This document shows, piece after piece, positions 12,221 to 26,100 of a stretch of DNA of 64,000 nt; within the stretch, counting starts at the first letter, position 1; each line of letters begins with the position of its first letter. The notes under the pieces are model-generated. The model had not been told where the DNA came from and did no database searches. It saw nothing but the letters and a program-made list of their open reading frames with translations. Both the position numbers and the translations under genes were made by a program. Location: assembly GCA_951799445.1 (NCBI GenBank), contig OX637293.1:16926001-16990000 (forward strand). Reading direction: 5' to 3'. The DNA comes from Pseudisothecium myosuroides (Eukaryota > Streptophyta > Bryopsida > Hypnales > Lembophyllaceae).

Positions 12221-13620
12221 GTAGCCTTGTGCCATTAACCCAATTTTTGGGTTGATTTAATCACGTTTTTTAAAACTTGTATTTAAATAATTTATATACT
12301 TTTTAATTTTTAAAATTCTGAAATTGTTATAATGCAAATAAAAAGCTTTACGCACAATGGAGTGTAAGGGCTTTGTTTTGTGGCGTTTAAATATGAGATG
12401 TAAAAGTTATATTTTTTCCAAAATAAAAGATAATTTAATTCAATTTTTTAATTCAAAAAATTCAGAAATCTACAACTTTCACATGGTAGGTTGAAATGCT
12501 ACGAAACAAAGTCCATGCATCGCTTTTTGCGGAGAGCTTTCCAATGGTACTAAGAATGCAACCGGGAGACTCATAGATTTTTAGATCTCAGCATATCAAA
12601 CAAACCAACAATTTAATTTAAGGTATAGAAGATAGTATGCCATATGCCATTACCACAATTGAAACAAAAGCAAAAGTAATTTTCTAGTTTTTAAATTCAT
12701 AAAAAAAATTGAAATTCAATATCTTTCACACCATTGGTCTAAACACCACAAAACAAAGCCCAAGCACCCTTCTTCGCAAAGGGCTTTCCGATGGTATGAC
12801 ATACGCAACCGGAGGATGCACAGTCAAGGAGATCTCACCATAACAAAAAATACAAAACAAACAGCCTAACTAAAGGTATGGATTTTTAAATGAATTTTTT
12901 TGAAATAAATTTTGAAATGGGATGATTTCATTGTATACACTAGTGTGCATTGTATCGTTGCCACAATCAATACAAAAGTAGAAAGTAACTTTGTATAATA
13001 TGAGATCCAAAAATAACTCAAAAATCCGTAACTTTTCCATCATCAGTCAAAATGTTACAAAACAAAGCCCATGCACCCCTCCTTGTCTGACGGTACCGAA
13101 AATGCGACCAAGGGACTTACAGTTGAGGAGATCTCAACATAGCAAACAAATAAAACAAAACAAACAACCTAATTCAAGGTATTGGAGATGGAAGGTAATG
13201 GGTTTTTTTTCAAAATTTTATATAGTTTAAATATATGAACTCGAATTTTTCAATTTTAATTTAGTATTGAGAGTCAACTCAGTCAAAGTTTTGCACACTT
13301 CTATTTCCATAATTCTCTTAATGAATGAACTCTTGTAATGTCATTACTCAATAGTCTTGTAATTGTCAAGTCTAATTGGTGTACCCTATGCTGTTGCCAC
13401 ATTCAAAACAAAAATAAAAGTAATTTTCTATAATATAAGATCCAAAAATAACTCAAAAATTCATAACTTTCCCACGGGTAGTCAAAACATCACGAATTGA
13501 AGCCTGTGCACCCTTCTTCGCCCAGCACTTTTCAACGGTATCAAGAACGTGACGAGGAACTCATGGTCCAGGAGATCTGGACATAACAAACAAAACAAAC
13601 TGTCTAACTTAACCTATAAA
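12221..13620. repeat. Tandem array of 245-435 bp units (array 1)
   Basis: Four diverged units each contain a core AAACAAAGCCCATGCACC, then CTTTCCGATGGTA-type text, then GGAGATCTCACCATAACAAA and an AACCTAACTTAAGGTAT-type end. Cores lie near 12505, 12750, 13058 and 13494. An inverted core (GGGCTTTGTTTTGTGG) sits near 12370. The same unit forms a second array at about 41.1-42.1 kb. No coding capacity. Confidence 0.75.
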
Positions 13621-15377
13621 TGCCGTGGAAGACCTTTTCTGACCGATGAATGAGAAAGAATCTATCTATGCAGGACAAAAAAGCAACTATTCATCTTCCA
13701 AAATTTGTGGGAATAGGAAAGATCATCTACAACAGTTTGACTTCCAATAAGTGCTTTTGCATTATTTTAATCCAACAATTCACACGGTGACAAAACAGAT
13801 GATTTCCACAGTTATGAGCCTGTCGTTCAAGAGTTAAGGTAGACTCACCCATTCCTGTCCATTTAAGCCATTCCGTCATCATGAACCAATGGCGCACATT
13901 TTCCTCCTAAAGTGTACTCCCCTGGTACATGATGACGAGAATGGGTGCGTCTGCCTTATTAAGGTAATGTGTGTGTGGATGGATAATGGATTCTTGTAAC
14001 TGTCGGTCAGGCCCTCCTTCAGTATTGATTGATATCTGCCTGAAACCCGCGCTAAGACGGTGATAGGACACGCCACGGCCATTGGGCTGGCACCCCCAAG
14101 ACCGTTCCGCTCCTCCCGAGCAGTCCTGCGCCGGGCGCGCGCACCGCTGTGTCGTGCAAACCTGTGGAGAAAGCTTCGCTGAAAGAGTCACCAATCGCCA
14201 ATGCATGCAATCCCAGGAAGACAGAATCGTTCATGCACTCCCTCACTGAATCTCACTCTCAGGTGTATCCCGGATCGCATTATCCGTCTTTCAAAATAAA
14301 TCTTACCCCAGTCCACTTCGTCTCGCTTCATCAATGGCAGAGCCATCACAACTCGTTTTTCACGGGGCAGTACAGTAGTGCCACATTTGCATTGAATGTG
14401 ATGGTACCCATAAGAGGGATCGGATGTCAAGGGTTGGATAAATTCGCCGCAAGCTGAGCTACCCCTGCGCTGGTGACAACGAGGTCAGGCCGGATTTGAA
14501 ATTTGAGGCGGATCTGAGGTGAGAAATCGCCGAGTCCGCGAGTCTTGTGATGGGGAAGAATTGATTGGTCGAATTCGATTTTAGAGTTGGGTTTGCAGAA
14601 TGCGAAGCTCGCAGTATTGAAGTGGTTCGCGTCCACTTGGTTTAGGTCGTGTTTTTGCATCGGGAAAGCGCCTCGGATGCTGTGTAGCGATATATTCTCG
14701 CTTGGCTATGGTGTTGACATTTTAGGGGTTGCTGGTGGTGGTGCAGTTGCGCAGTTGGCTGAAGCGTCGGAGTCGGGGCGCGCTGTCATTGCGAGCATTT
14801 GTGTGACATGTGGGACCAGACTGGCTGCCGGCCGGTTAGGGATCGAGCTTCCCCCTGAATAAGCTGGCAATTTGATTCGCGGACTACAGGGTCGTGTCAA
14901 TGGCGTTCATTTTGCGGTACCGCCACTAGTGAGTTTTAGTATTTTGCGTGCTTGGAGACATTCTCTTGACTCCCTAACGTTTTTCGCAGCTCACTCGTGA
15001 ATTTAGGTCGTGGTGAGATTGTCTATCGAAATGGAGCTTTGGCGATTGTGTAGGTGTTAATAATCTGCATAGGAGGGGGAGTTTGTGGTAATGTTTAGCA
15101 GCGAATCACTACTCCGTTCTTCAACACAAGTAATCTGCGTGACAACTAGGTCGTTGCATATACCGATTGGGGAGAGGCTTGCACAGGAGTAATTGACATG
15201 AAGGGTGCTGCAATTTGAAGAAAACTTTCCCGGTTTGGCAATCAAAATTTAGGTTCCTCTTAAATTAGGGTTTGGATTGTTGCAGTGTTTCACTTTGAGT
15301 GCTTGCGTATCTGCAGATTTTCAATGGGTAGGTGGTGTGAGCGCTGAGGGCGTGGGTTGGAAGCGATCTGAGCTAGA
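13621..15377 (+). promoter_or_regulatory. Presumed promoter and 5' leader of the BTB/POZ gene
   Basis: From about 14050 the composition becomes more GC-rich, as is usual for plant 5' regions. A polypyrimidine-poor but canonical acceptor, TTGTTGCAG, at about 15277-15285 suggests an intron in the 5' UTR. An AGGGTTT-type telo-box (TTAGGGTTTGG) lies just before it at about 15265. Short open frames here look like uORFs or chance. No TATA box was identified. Confidence 0.4.
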
Positions 15378-18300
15378 ATGGAGGCTCTTCATGTCGGTGG
15401 TGGGAGGCCTCGAGCCTCGCACTCCCAGTCGTCCTCTTACTCGCACTCGCATGCTGTGCCACCTGCTGCAGCAATGGCGCCCGCAGGTTCTGCGGATAGC
15501 GAGAACATGCGTGGCGTGGATAGCAATTTGGCAGCCCTTTGTGAGCATGTGCAAGTGGAAGGATGGAAGTCCAAGGCTTTCTCGGACATTGTTGTCAAGG
15601 CAATGGGACACACTTTCCACCTGCACCGCTTGCTTCTCTCTCGCAGCTCCTACTTCAGGTAACCCTTACTTCAGGGAGCTCTCATCGCTTGCTTCTTTTG
15701 AATCCCTGAAGGATCAAATACTCGAAATTGAGCCTTAGCCGTTTGGAGTAGGTCATACGGGGACATTCTTTTGTTTTAATGTTATATGTTTCTTTACCAT
15801 CACATTGTTCTACCCTGATTCCGGTGGTATAAAAACTGGCCTTATCTGAATCATATTTCTCACGGTGTGATCAATCAATTTGGATTTATGGATATTTTTC
15901 ACAATATAATCAATCAAATATGGTTCAAATTCATTTTCATTGTGATTAAGTGATGGTTCATAGAATTGTTGAATTTTCATGTTTAGTTGGTTGCATCCAG
16001 GAATATGCTCCAGGGTCCGTGGAAAGAGGCTGGAGCTCCTGAAGTGACTTTGCATATAGATGATGAGAATGTGAACGGAGAAGCTGTGGCTACTGCGTTA
16101 GCTTACTTGTATGGGCACTATCCAAAGTTGGATGATAGCAATGCCTTTCGAGTGCTTGCAGCTGGCTCCTTCCTCGATCTTCAGGTAACCTGATCATCAT
16201 CAACCTTTTCTTTTTTGGCCTGCTTTAGACGTGCTGTTTTTTTTCTGTTTCTGGTGCGTGTATATTAATCATCTTGCCATGCTATTTTTAGAAACTCATT
16301 TGATCAGTTCGTTTTGAAGTTATCCTGTACTAAATATGTAGAGCCAGTTTGGAGTTTGTTCAGGGTCTCAGTCCATTTTCTTACCAAATGTAAATTGAGT
16401 GTTTTTGCAGCACTTATTACCTACCAGAAAGATAAAGGAAATTTCACATAATCCGAATTTTTAGAACTCATCGTGAATTGTTCTTGCAGGATTTGTGTTC
16501 GCTCTGCACAAATTTCATCATTTCCGAGCTTTGGACTGACAATTTTCTCGCTTACCAGGTAGGCCTTAGATGCACAGGCCAAGTTTCAAAATTTAATCCA
16601 TAAACGAATGAGAAGCCTGAATTGGGCCTCGTTTTTGTTAGCAGTCTTAACTAAGTCATGCGGGGAATTTTTTTACCGAATTTTTTTACTATTACACAGG
16701 CAATGTTCTTCACTGATCCTGGAGATGCAAATATTGTTCCCATTGGAATTAAGATTTTCACTATTTGATCAATCGAGTTGGTCGTCCTATAACCTTGAAT
16801 CTTTGGCTCTTTAGGGGCTAAATATGATTTTATGGATGTCGTCTGGGTGGTTACTATCTAAGATCCTGGTTTTAGTGCAGACTTATATTGTATTATTCAC
16901 ATTTGCTAGTACCATTTACCGATAGTGTTAACATTTGCTCGTTGCGAGACAGGCTTTTGCGGAAAGCCAAGACTATGGAGTATATGGTGAAAGGGTGCGC
17001 AAGGCATGTTGGGGCTATCTTTGTCGTGGCGGAGCGGTTGAGCTTCGGGAGGTCAGTTCCTAATACAACTGCCGTGTGTTTGTGATTGTAGTATGTAGTC
17101 GTTGTGAAAGGGAAACGCTAATGTTTTGAGATCAATGTGAATTTACATTCCCAAATTCGGTGGTCCCTGCAGATTCTTCCAAAGCTTTCAACGCAAACTT
17201 TGCAGAAACTATTGACCTCTGATGAACTTTGGGTGTTGAGTGAAGAAAAGAGGTGCGCTCTGAGTTCCTCATGCCCTGTTTTTCCAGTGATAGCTTGACC
17301 GATTTAGCGAAGTGACTTAATGGTTGGAATAAACCTGACAGTTTCTGTGTCACCAGTGTGAATAAATTCTCTAAATATGAAGTTTCACCCCACAAAGCTA
17401 GTCTCTAGGAGTTTGTTTTAATTTCATAGAAGGGCCGTTATGGTATATGGTGTTGTGACCGCAGGTTTGAGCTTGCACTGTATGTCTTGATATCCCGTGG
17501 GGTGGTGCTCGAAATGCCCCAGCTGCCAAGCGCTGATTCAAAGGGATCCTCTATGACTGGGACCCCTGCACTAGAGAGTTCAATTTGGTCTGCACACCAG
17601 GATCAGAAACTTGAAGGGCTTGATGACAAACTTCCTACCAGGTTAGCTTATAATTAGTTTTATAATCAGGGTGCTGCTGCTGAGGATTTTAGCTTGTGCT
17701 GTATGTTTATTGTTTCCACGTGTACTTCAATAGTTTCACATTAGCTTGCATCAGGTTATTATAGTAGACATATTTATACTGGTTGGAATTTGAGCTCAGG
17801 TCGACGTCAGATGAAATGGTGAGTTCTGTAGCGGTGGAGGGTGTACCAGGAATGGCTGAGGTGACAAAAAGTGTGCACGATATTCTGTTTGAACTTGCTG
17901 ATTCAGCTGTTACAAATTTTTCTGCTGGCTTTTCTTCTCCTACAACTTCCTTGAGTTTGGACTCCAGGAATTCTTTCCGCGCCGATCAAAGCCCACGAGC
18001 ATTATCAGCGTGTATGTATGATCACAGTTTGGGGTCTTCGAATGGAAAACCTCTCAAGGAAGTAGACCCGTCACAACCTTTTATCGAGATCCACAAAAAT
18101 GGAGAAGCCTGCACAAGTGGGGATACATGCTCTAGTCCCGTGCAATTAAACTTTTCCAGTGTTGAGCCTGGCTTTTGTGGAAGGTTTGGTTATGAAGAAG
18201 CCTGGAATCCCCCTCGAAGTGGTGACCAGGTTGGTAATGGCCCTTGCTCACCGTCACCCGAGACGACCCCGTCTTCCCCAAGGTGCGAATTTCAAACCAT

Positions 18301-21300
18301 AGGTTAATGTTATGTTCTGGATGCCCTCTAAACATGTCCCATGAATTTCCCCTAGTCGTATTCAACACCTGTGTCATTATCCCTCTCGTCCAGCTATTTT
18401 TTCAAGCGATGCAAAGAACATTGTATGCGTTGGTCGAAATACAATTAAGGTTGGACAAAAGTATGCCCTTATCGAGACTTGCTAAGGAAATATGAGGATC
18501 AATTTGGGCTTTTTGGTCGTTAGGGGGCCAAGACAAACGTTAGTGAAGATCTGCTTTTCTACAGTTCTCTACTGATTCTAGTGATGTGAAATTTGGTCTC
18601 ATCTAGATTATTTTTTCACAATACGATCAGTCAAATTGGTTGTCTTATAAACACGAATCCATAATCTTTAAGGAGTTGATTATTCCAAACTTTAAATGAA
18701 TTATTCCAAACTTTATGAACCAAGCGTAGTAGCCGAGTGAAAGATAATGTTACTTCCCTGCATTATTACGTCTTTTGTTATGTCTGTGAAACAGAGTTTG
18801 GTTTAGATGTCAATCCTCTCCCTTGATATTTCTGATCCGGCTGTATTGTGTCCATGGCACCAGGGATAGTACATGCGCTACGCCTTCATGGGGTGGGCGA
18901 GTGGTAGAGAGAAAAGCGAAGAAAGCCTTTCCCAACAGTGGGAATTGGGGCATTGCAGAAGATTGGGAGGCTTTCTTAGGAGTGTTCGAAGGTGGAGGTG
19001 TCCTATACTGTCATATGACATTTGATGATTTGCTCTATATGCGAGGTCGTCTGGAGGAGCTTGGTTTCCCGTGCAAGTCAGTTGCTGATAGCTTGTGGTT
19101 GCAGGTACGATGCGTATTATCATATTTGTCACCATAGTTCAAATAATTTCAATCCACAATTTACTTATTGGACATGAGGATGAACTGTTGGCATACTCTT
19201 TAATTCGTTCGCCTTTCTTATCACTGTTGGTTATTGCAGACACTTTTACGGCAGCAAGTGCTCACAATCGCTGCCGAAACCTGTAGAAACTGCTGTCTCG
19301 TGTACGGAAATTGTAATTGTCGCCAATTCAACCCAAGTTATACGCATGCGAGGATACCAGGTTTACATTACAGAGAGGACGGTCAAAATTCAGGGCCTGT
19401 GCCAACTGGAATTTTTCCGGGGGCGGAGGGGGTTGGCGGCAGCGTCGGTGGCGGAGTGGGTGCCAGCTCACAGTCCACTGGTCGAGTCCATGTTCGCACT
19501 TCAATGGATGGTTTGGCAGGGATTGGTCGAGGAACAACGTTTGGACCCCCTGGCAGTTGGCCAGCTCCTCGATTTCTGTACATTCCTTCCTTAGGGGCTT
19601 ATGGTGCAAGAGGGACCCCCCAACAAGGTGGAGTTGGAAATAGTCAAATGGACCTTGTTGGACGTGATTTACCTGCCGCCCATAGTGCTCCTGCCGATGG
19701 CACCACGCAAGGAGGGACTGCCTCGAGTAGTGTTGTAGCTCCTGATGCCACCTCAAGGGCTGAGGATTCATCAAAACCTGCAAGCATTGATGCAATGTTG
19801 AGCAACATGAGCATTTCCAAGGGTGTTACCCAGGATCTTGCTGCTGCAAGAGAATGGGAAGGAGGTGAAGGTGGTTCAATCCTTTTGGATTTGAATACAC
19901 CTTTGCGAAGCTTTCCTCCGTTCCGGTTTGGGTAAGATAACTGAACTTGCACATGCTGCTTGCATATCATGTTCATATATGTTGATGCATTTTGTGTTTA
20001 TATGCTTTTGCAGATCAAACTCAAAAGGTGCTAATTTGGATATTAGAGTCACCCTATAAGTAGTGGTGTTTCACCCCTCTTTCGACCTCCAGTTTGAATG
20101 CATGCAACCTCTGGCGCTGAGAACTCTAATATGAGCTTATATGTCACGAAACTTTTGCAGCGTTGAATTTGAAGATGTGCATCGCCTTGGGGATGGTCAG
20201 TCCAAGCATTCTCCAGAAGCTTTCTATGCTGGTTCTTTGTGGAAGGTGAGAATCGGAGTGTTTCTACTTGGTGCGCATGTGTACTCAATTTTGAAGTAAA
20301 GGTTTGCTTGACTTCTACATCTTCAATTGGCATTGGAAAACATAACTTGCACATTGAGTTGTTTGGTCATAATATGTGGACTAGTTGGTCGCAAGAAAAA
20401 GGTCTTGAAATATTTTCCTTTGCCTCTCCCTATCTCCAGCCGGGAATTAATAATTTGGTGGTCTTCCGATGGAACAGGTCAGCGTGCAAGCCTTCAATGA
20501 CGAAGATCCAAGAGGAAGGCGCACTCTTGGTAATTAGCATCCCATCAATTTCTCAGACTATCATAACTGTTTATACTTCCGATGCACGAAAATAGAATTT
20601 GGATAAAATTTGATTATTGCTGCCAGCGACACATAATTGAGTGAAACTTCTGTGTTGCAGGTCTTTTCCTGCATAGGCGCAAAGCTGAGGACGTTGGCCC
20701 TTATAGAAAGGTGGGTTTCCAACACTTAAGAGGGATGTGAAGTTCATAAAGATTCCCCGTTCTCTTGAAATTGTGATGGTTGAGGTTGCTTCTGTGCTCT
20801 GCTGTGTTCGTGTATCTGTGCCCCAAGAACCGACGTTAGTTTAGTATTTTGAAACAAATCAACTGGTGGGGAGTTCATACGGATCTCACTTGTCTTGTGG
20901 AGGAGCAAGTTTTTAATGCTATTTGTGCTATGTTAATGAAGATATCCATGCTATGCTTAAGATATTGGTTATTCTAAGCGTCATGTTGAACTGTTGTGGA
21001 TCTAGGTTTCTTTTTACACCGACACCAGAGAAAAAGTAACGGCACGCTACCAAGTAAGCACTCAATCACGCCTCGAGGAAATTCCAGTTTAAAAATGGGT
21101 TCTTACATTATTTTTTATTTTTACAAGGATGATTCCTGTACAGTACACTGACGGAAGACCTGGATTCGAAGTGCATACTTCATTTTCTAGATCAGAGTGA
21201 GAAGCAGGTGTTCATTTACAAGACTTTATCAGGGAAATTGCAGTTTTAATATGTGCTTTCCTGTCTTCCCTTGCAGCTAATCTGTCCCGCCAAGCGGGGC

Positions 21301-21453
21301 GTGATTCCGCTTGGCAGTCTCACTCAGGCAGGTACACTGTTACCGAAGGCACCCAAAGGATGGGGCTGGCGAACGGCGTTCTTATTTGATGAACTGCCAG
21401 ACCTTCTGCAAGGTGGATCCCTTCGAGTGGCAGCTGTTGTGCAACTTGTCTAA
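15378..21453 (+). CDS. BTB/POZ domain protein with BACK-like and C-terminal MATH-like region (14 exons)
   Basis: Probable substrate adaptor for a CUL3 ubiquitin ligase; role inferred from the BTB domain. Exons: 15378..15658, 16001..16184, 16490..16558, 16953..17051, 17173..17252, 17465..17641, 17800..18282, 18864..19104, 19240..19931, 20161..20245, 20478..20529, 20661..20710, 21006..21053, 21277..21453. All have GT-AG borders and matching phases, giving 905 aa. The BTB fold spans about residues 68-170 (SDIVVKAMGHTFHLHRLLLS through YLYGHYPKLDD), followed by a BACK-like helical region to about 245. A serine-rich linker runs from about 260 to 460. A cysteine cluster at 553-565 (C-x2-CC-x5-C-x-C) opens a Gly-rich stretch. 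The conserved C-terminus (about 768-905: VEFEDVHRLGDGQSKHSPEA, GRRTLGLFLHRRKAED, PKAPKGWGWRTAFLFDELPD) looks MATH/TRAF-like. Plants have single-copy relatives with this layout, but I do not know a symbol. Confidence 0.9.
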
Positions 21454-23120
21454 TCTGCTCCTGCTAGGACAACCAATTTCCAGACACTTTCCCGGGTCCC
21501 AAGACCTGAGGTGTTGTGTTGTCAAGTCAGTGGTGACCCCTCTTGCACCGATTGGCGTGCAATAATTTTTTAGGATTTTGTTTTCGTTAGCTCAAAGAGA
21601 CTGCCCATAAATTCGGATCAAATCATGACATTTTATTTACTTTAGTGAGGATCAACATGACATACTAAATTGGGAAGCTGCCCATGTTCTGTAGCTGCGA
21701 AACTATTTACTTAGATCTTTTAAGTTCTCTACGCAACAACTGAAAATGTTCAGATCAATATGTAAAAGTCTATTCTCAACCTCGAGTCCACGAAGCCTTC
21801 CATCCGTTTACATTGCGCTTCATCTACGTGTTTGTAAACAGATGAAGGTGTTCGTGAAGACATGCTCCGGTATTTGTGTTCTGCGTGCGCTCCGATTGCT
21901 GACATTGTGATGGGCTGGTATGCGCACCTTCTTGTATGGATGTAAGTGTCCTCATCAGTGCGTTAATGTTTTATTTTTTGGGTACTTAGTATATTATAAT
22001 TGACCTAGAGCAAATGCTTTTGGAGATCGCTTCTCATAAAATTGATACCTGTGTACAATGTTCGGTTATTCTGGTAGAGATACTTAAAAGCCAGCCCCAT
22101 TGGCCAAGAAACTGACTGCCAACTCAGTTGTAAAGAGGGTAAATAGATTTCAAATTCTTGTACCCTGAATAGATTAAAGTTTCAAGTTAATTCAAGTTAG
22201 TCAAACTGGCAACTTGTCTTCCAACACCAATCTATTCAAATCTCAGTCGTCAAAGTGGAGAAAAAAATTAATAACCTGCTAAACTCTTGTAAAAAGAGCC
22301 ATCGTCACCTTGCCTCCATAAACAGTTTACCCATGCAGTGGCTGCAACTCTGCAACGAGGTTGGCTTTACAACCGTCGAGAACCTATCCCCAGTACTGTC
22401 CCCCATTATCGGTATCCACAGCAACCATTCTATGGCTCAAATCCTACACAATGTAGTCACTATCATGTAGTGCAAGCAAGCCTTGGCTATAACTTACATC
22501 ATGTGTCGGACCACTGAGTTTCCATGGGGTTAGTCTGGTCATTTATAGAAGTCTCCAACCTCCCAACTTTGAAATTTGCATATGAATTCCATTTATAATA
22601 AATAAATATGACCTCAACAACTTTGGCTTTTGGAACCCAAGATCACTGCTACGTCTGTCAAAATATTGAAAGTGACGCAACTAGTATCCTCTACCTTGAA
22701 TACGGGGTAGCAAAACAGACAAAATACCATTCCAACATGAAATATATCAGTCAAGGGAATATCCCAAACCTAGAAGGAAGAAGAAATGTGGCAAAAAATA
22801 ATACAAAAAATAATGGGGTCCGAGAAAACTCCGAACCCATCAGGAAGGTCACGTTCTGTGCAGTTAAATATCCGTGTCTGTACAATGTAAATTACCACCT
22901 CAGATGTCAGTACTAACCAGTAGTACCAAACCATTTTAAGGCTTCATTTACAGGAGTGTTCTCTACCTAAAGAAACAGACCCAAGAGCGGTGCCAGTTCA
23001 TTATGAGCACTAGTAATGTTTTTGACATAGTACAAAATTAACAAGGAGGAGACCAACACGTTGGCTAGTAAAAACGAAATATCCCCCTCTTGTGCTACTG
23101 TTCAATCAAGTCGAGATATA
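21454..23120. other. Convergent 3' flanks of the BTB and MCTP genes
   Basis: The two genes point at each other across 1.67 kb, so both 3' UTRs must lie here. No further exon is supported. A stretch near 21840-21950 after a TTGTAAACAG acceptor-like site is open and contains YLCSACAPIADIVMGWY, but it follows the BTB stop codon and shows no family resemblance; it may be a 3' UTR exon. Confidence 0.4.
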
Positions 23121-26100
23121 TCATAAAATACGGTCAGCCTGGGAGGGTAGCCTCTTGAACAAGTTCAAAGGCACAGAAGGAACAGGATCACAAAACCGCG
23201 GGTGCCGCAATGTGTAGATTCCCAGCAGTACTGCTACCACTTGGAAAGGTGTCACGTACAGAACTATGGCTGATATTAAGCAGAATGCGATAAATACTGC
23301 ACTCGCCCTGCATAGGCAAGCCAATATTATCATTAGTAAAAATTTGCGGAACTCATAGTGGGGAATTGGAGTTACTTTGAATTCTAGGTAGGGCAGACAT
23401 GCCAGTGACTGCACAATTCCGATTCTCGATGCACTCACCGCACACTAATGGATGCAAACAGATTTTGTTCACTTGCAAGAAGGTTCCATTCTTGTGCACA
23501 TTTTCACATGTTCATGGAATGTAGACTTGCAATCTTAAGGCTAGTGAATGGAAAGCACTTGTTTCTAATAAAATTTTGAATGTTTATCACTAACTGCATT
23601 ATAAATCACAATATGTACTTGAATTTTTAAGCCATTCTTCGTCTGAAAGGTTTAGTTTCAAATCATTTAGCATAACTTTGAATTTGCTAAGCCAATTGAA
23701 AACTTGGTGTGCAGTCAATGGCATTGTTACGACATCCAAGTTGAATTTGCTTAGTGAATTGCAGAGGTTTTGGGGAGAACCAAATTTTCATACCTTGGAT
23801 CACGCCAACTGAGCAAAGAATGGATCTTCTCACCCATGCTGGCTAGGTCACCCAGACCATTCTGTATCCGACCAGCCACACCTCGAAGTCTCTCATATCT
23901 GTACTTTAAGACCTGAAAGTGTGCCATTTCGCACCTCAGTTTTGATATTTTGTGAAGAAAGACATTCGACGAGAGAAGCTAATTCAATGATTGCACTGTG
24001 CGAAATAAAGAGGGACTATGGAGGGTGTGAATGTACTGACCTCTTGAGCTCTATTGGCTGGAACAACATTAAACTCTTCCTCCAGCTCATCAAGGTCACC
24101 AATAAATTCTCCTTGTGAGAGCTTGGCATCCATAAAAGGCGGCGTTCGTGATCGGAAACGGTAGTTCCAAGACCCAATCAAGAACATATACAGGAACACC
24201 GTGGGCAGGAAGAGCTCTGGGTACCATACAAGAATCAAGTAAAGAATATGGACAAGAACAGTGGTGATGGGGCTTTTCCAGCTACAGATGTCGGTGAACC
24301 AGTTCATCACAGCCAACACTCCATTCAGCACACCCTGCCAAGTACAAAGCAAGTTTAGTTTCATAATGCAAGTGTTACAACAAGTCATGTCCACTCCTAA
24401 CAAAGTCAGTAATCTAGAAATTAGAGCATACCATTATCCTGTAGTAATTGGCTTTGCTCCTCCGCATGCTCCAACGCTCAGCCTCTGTGTCCAACATAAA
24501 CTGGACAACCTCCTGCCTCAGAGGAGGTTCAGAACGCATCAAGCGCAGTGCCACAATGTTCATGGCAGCAACACGGAGACTCTCCAGCTGTCTTGGATCG
24601 AGAGGGTAGAAATAGTGCATTCGAGGCAACTGAGGCTGAAGGTACGCGTGCATCAGATTCACTGTCGATGCACATGAAAACCGAACTGCAAGCTCCAGCT
24701 CGCCCATTTTCTTCACTCCTTGAGGAGTTACAACCAGCAAGGGGTAGGAATTAGTATATACACGGTCGCTCTCCAGGGTGGAAAGCCTGATTCGCACCTT
24801 CCCAATTGGTAAATCTTTCACCGTCCCTGCAGGTCCTATCGGATGCGTGTGGCTGCATTATTCGAAGCATAAGGTCAGAATATAGACATGACCCGTTAGA
24901 GAGCACAGAATTGAAGCTAGTGCCTGAACGGCCAGCATTCTATTATATAGTAATCATAGACTCCAAAAGTCAGTCAAAATGTAGGGATATAAGCAGAAAC
25001 ATTAACCCATACAAGACCAAGAATTCATAATTTCAGATTTGTCACTTCGCATGATCAAATTGTGAAACTTGTAACTCAGATTGAACCAATTAAATATCAC
25101 CAATGTCACTGAAGAACGCTGTACCTGTCGGTCAAAAAAATAGAATAAATTTGGACAAAAGATAGTACCCATAAGACCTACACAAAACTGCTAAAGAAAG
25201 CCCGGACTCGGGCTTCTTGGACCTTCAAACAAAAGAAAAAGGAAAAGGAAAACACAGTCCTGAACAGAAAAAAGTGACGCTGAAAGATGCTAGAACTTCA
25301 CGTACCGATTGTCAAATACACCGACAGTGAGAACCGTGCACGGATCATGAACCTCCCAGGTATACTGCTCATTCCACCGAGGATTGAAACTCTCGAAAAT
25401 GGTTCGAGTGCGAACCCACTTGGGTCCAAACTTGGCAATACAATATGCGTCAGTGCTTCCACGACTATCCTTGGTAGTCTTCATGGGAAGGAGGTTATTA
25501 GCCCCATGAATACCCAGTTCCAAGACGCCCAAAGGATGCCTCCATAGCTGCCTTGCAGTGGGCCGTGTGTCACTGACGTAGTTCGCCGACTCGTCCATGA
25601 CATGGTAGCCACCATCAAAACAAAGACGGAGATGGATCCGCCCTAGAAATGCACCCCCTTGTCCACCCTCCCTTTCTAATACATACCATCTGATTCATCA
25701 CCACGTTCATGAGACACGGCATGATCTCTCTACAACCTGAATCCCAATTGACAACAGTGGAATCATACAAATAAATACTACGAATTAATACATTTAATTG
25801 AACATGTAAATAAATCACATGCAAACTTTAATGAATGGTACTGAATAATCGCCTGCACCGTTAATACAATTTAGTGTTCCATGATTTAATGTAACACCAA
25901 AATAGTGCGCCATAGAGTAAATGAGTTCTTGTTAATTGTGTACTTCAGACCACCACTCAAGCAGCAAGTGACCAGTTGCCATGTGGCCAACACGAGATTC
26001 AAAAATCCTAAAATGGTGTTCACCGATACATATACTAAAATATGATGTACGGTCTAGTGTTTCATAAGACTAGGAAATAGTGTATCTCCACGAAGAAGAA

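Noticed and set aside
19328..19795. Minus-strand open frame of 155 codons inside the BTB gene
   Set aside because: Antisense shadow of the Gly-rich coding exon 19240..19931.
21838..21960. Possible extra BTB exon after the stop codon
   Set aside because: The conserved C-terminus ends naturally at VVQLV and TAA (21451-21453); the later open stretch has no family similarity.
24821..24836. Alternative acceptor for MCTP exon 11 at CTGCAG/GGACGG
   Set aside because: It would join out of frame; the acceptor ending at 24853 (AATGCAG) restores frame through THPIGPAGTVKDLPIGKVR.
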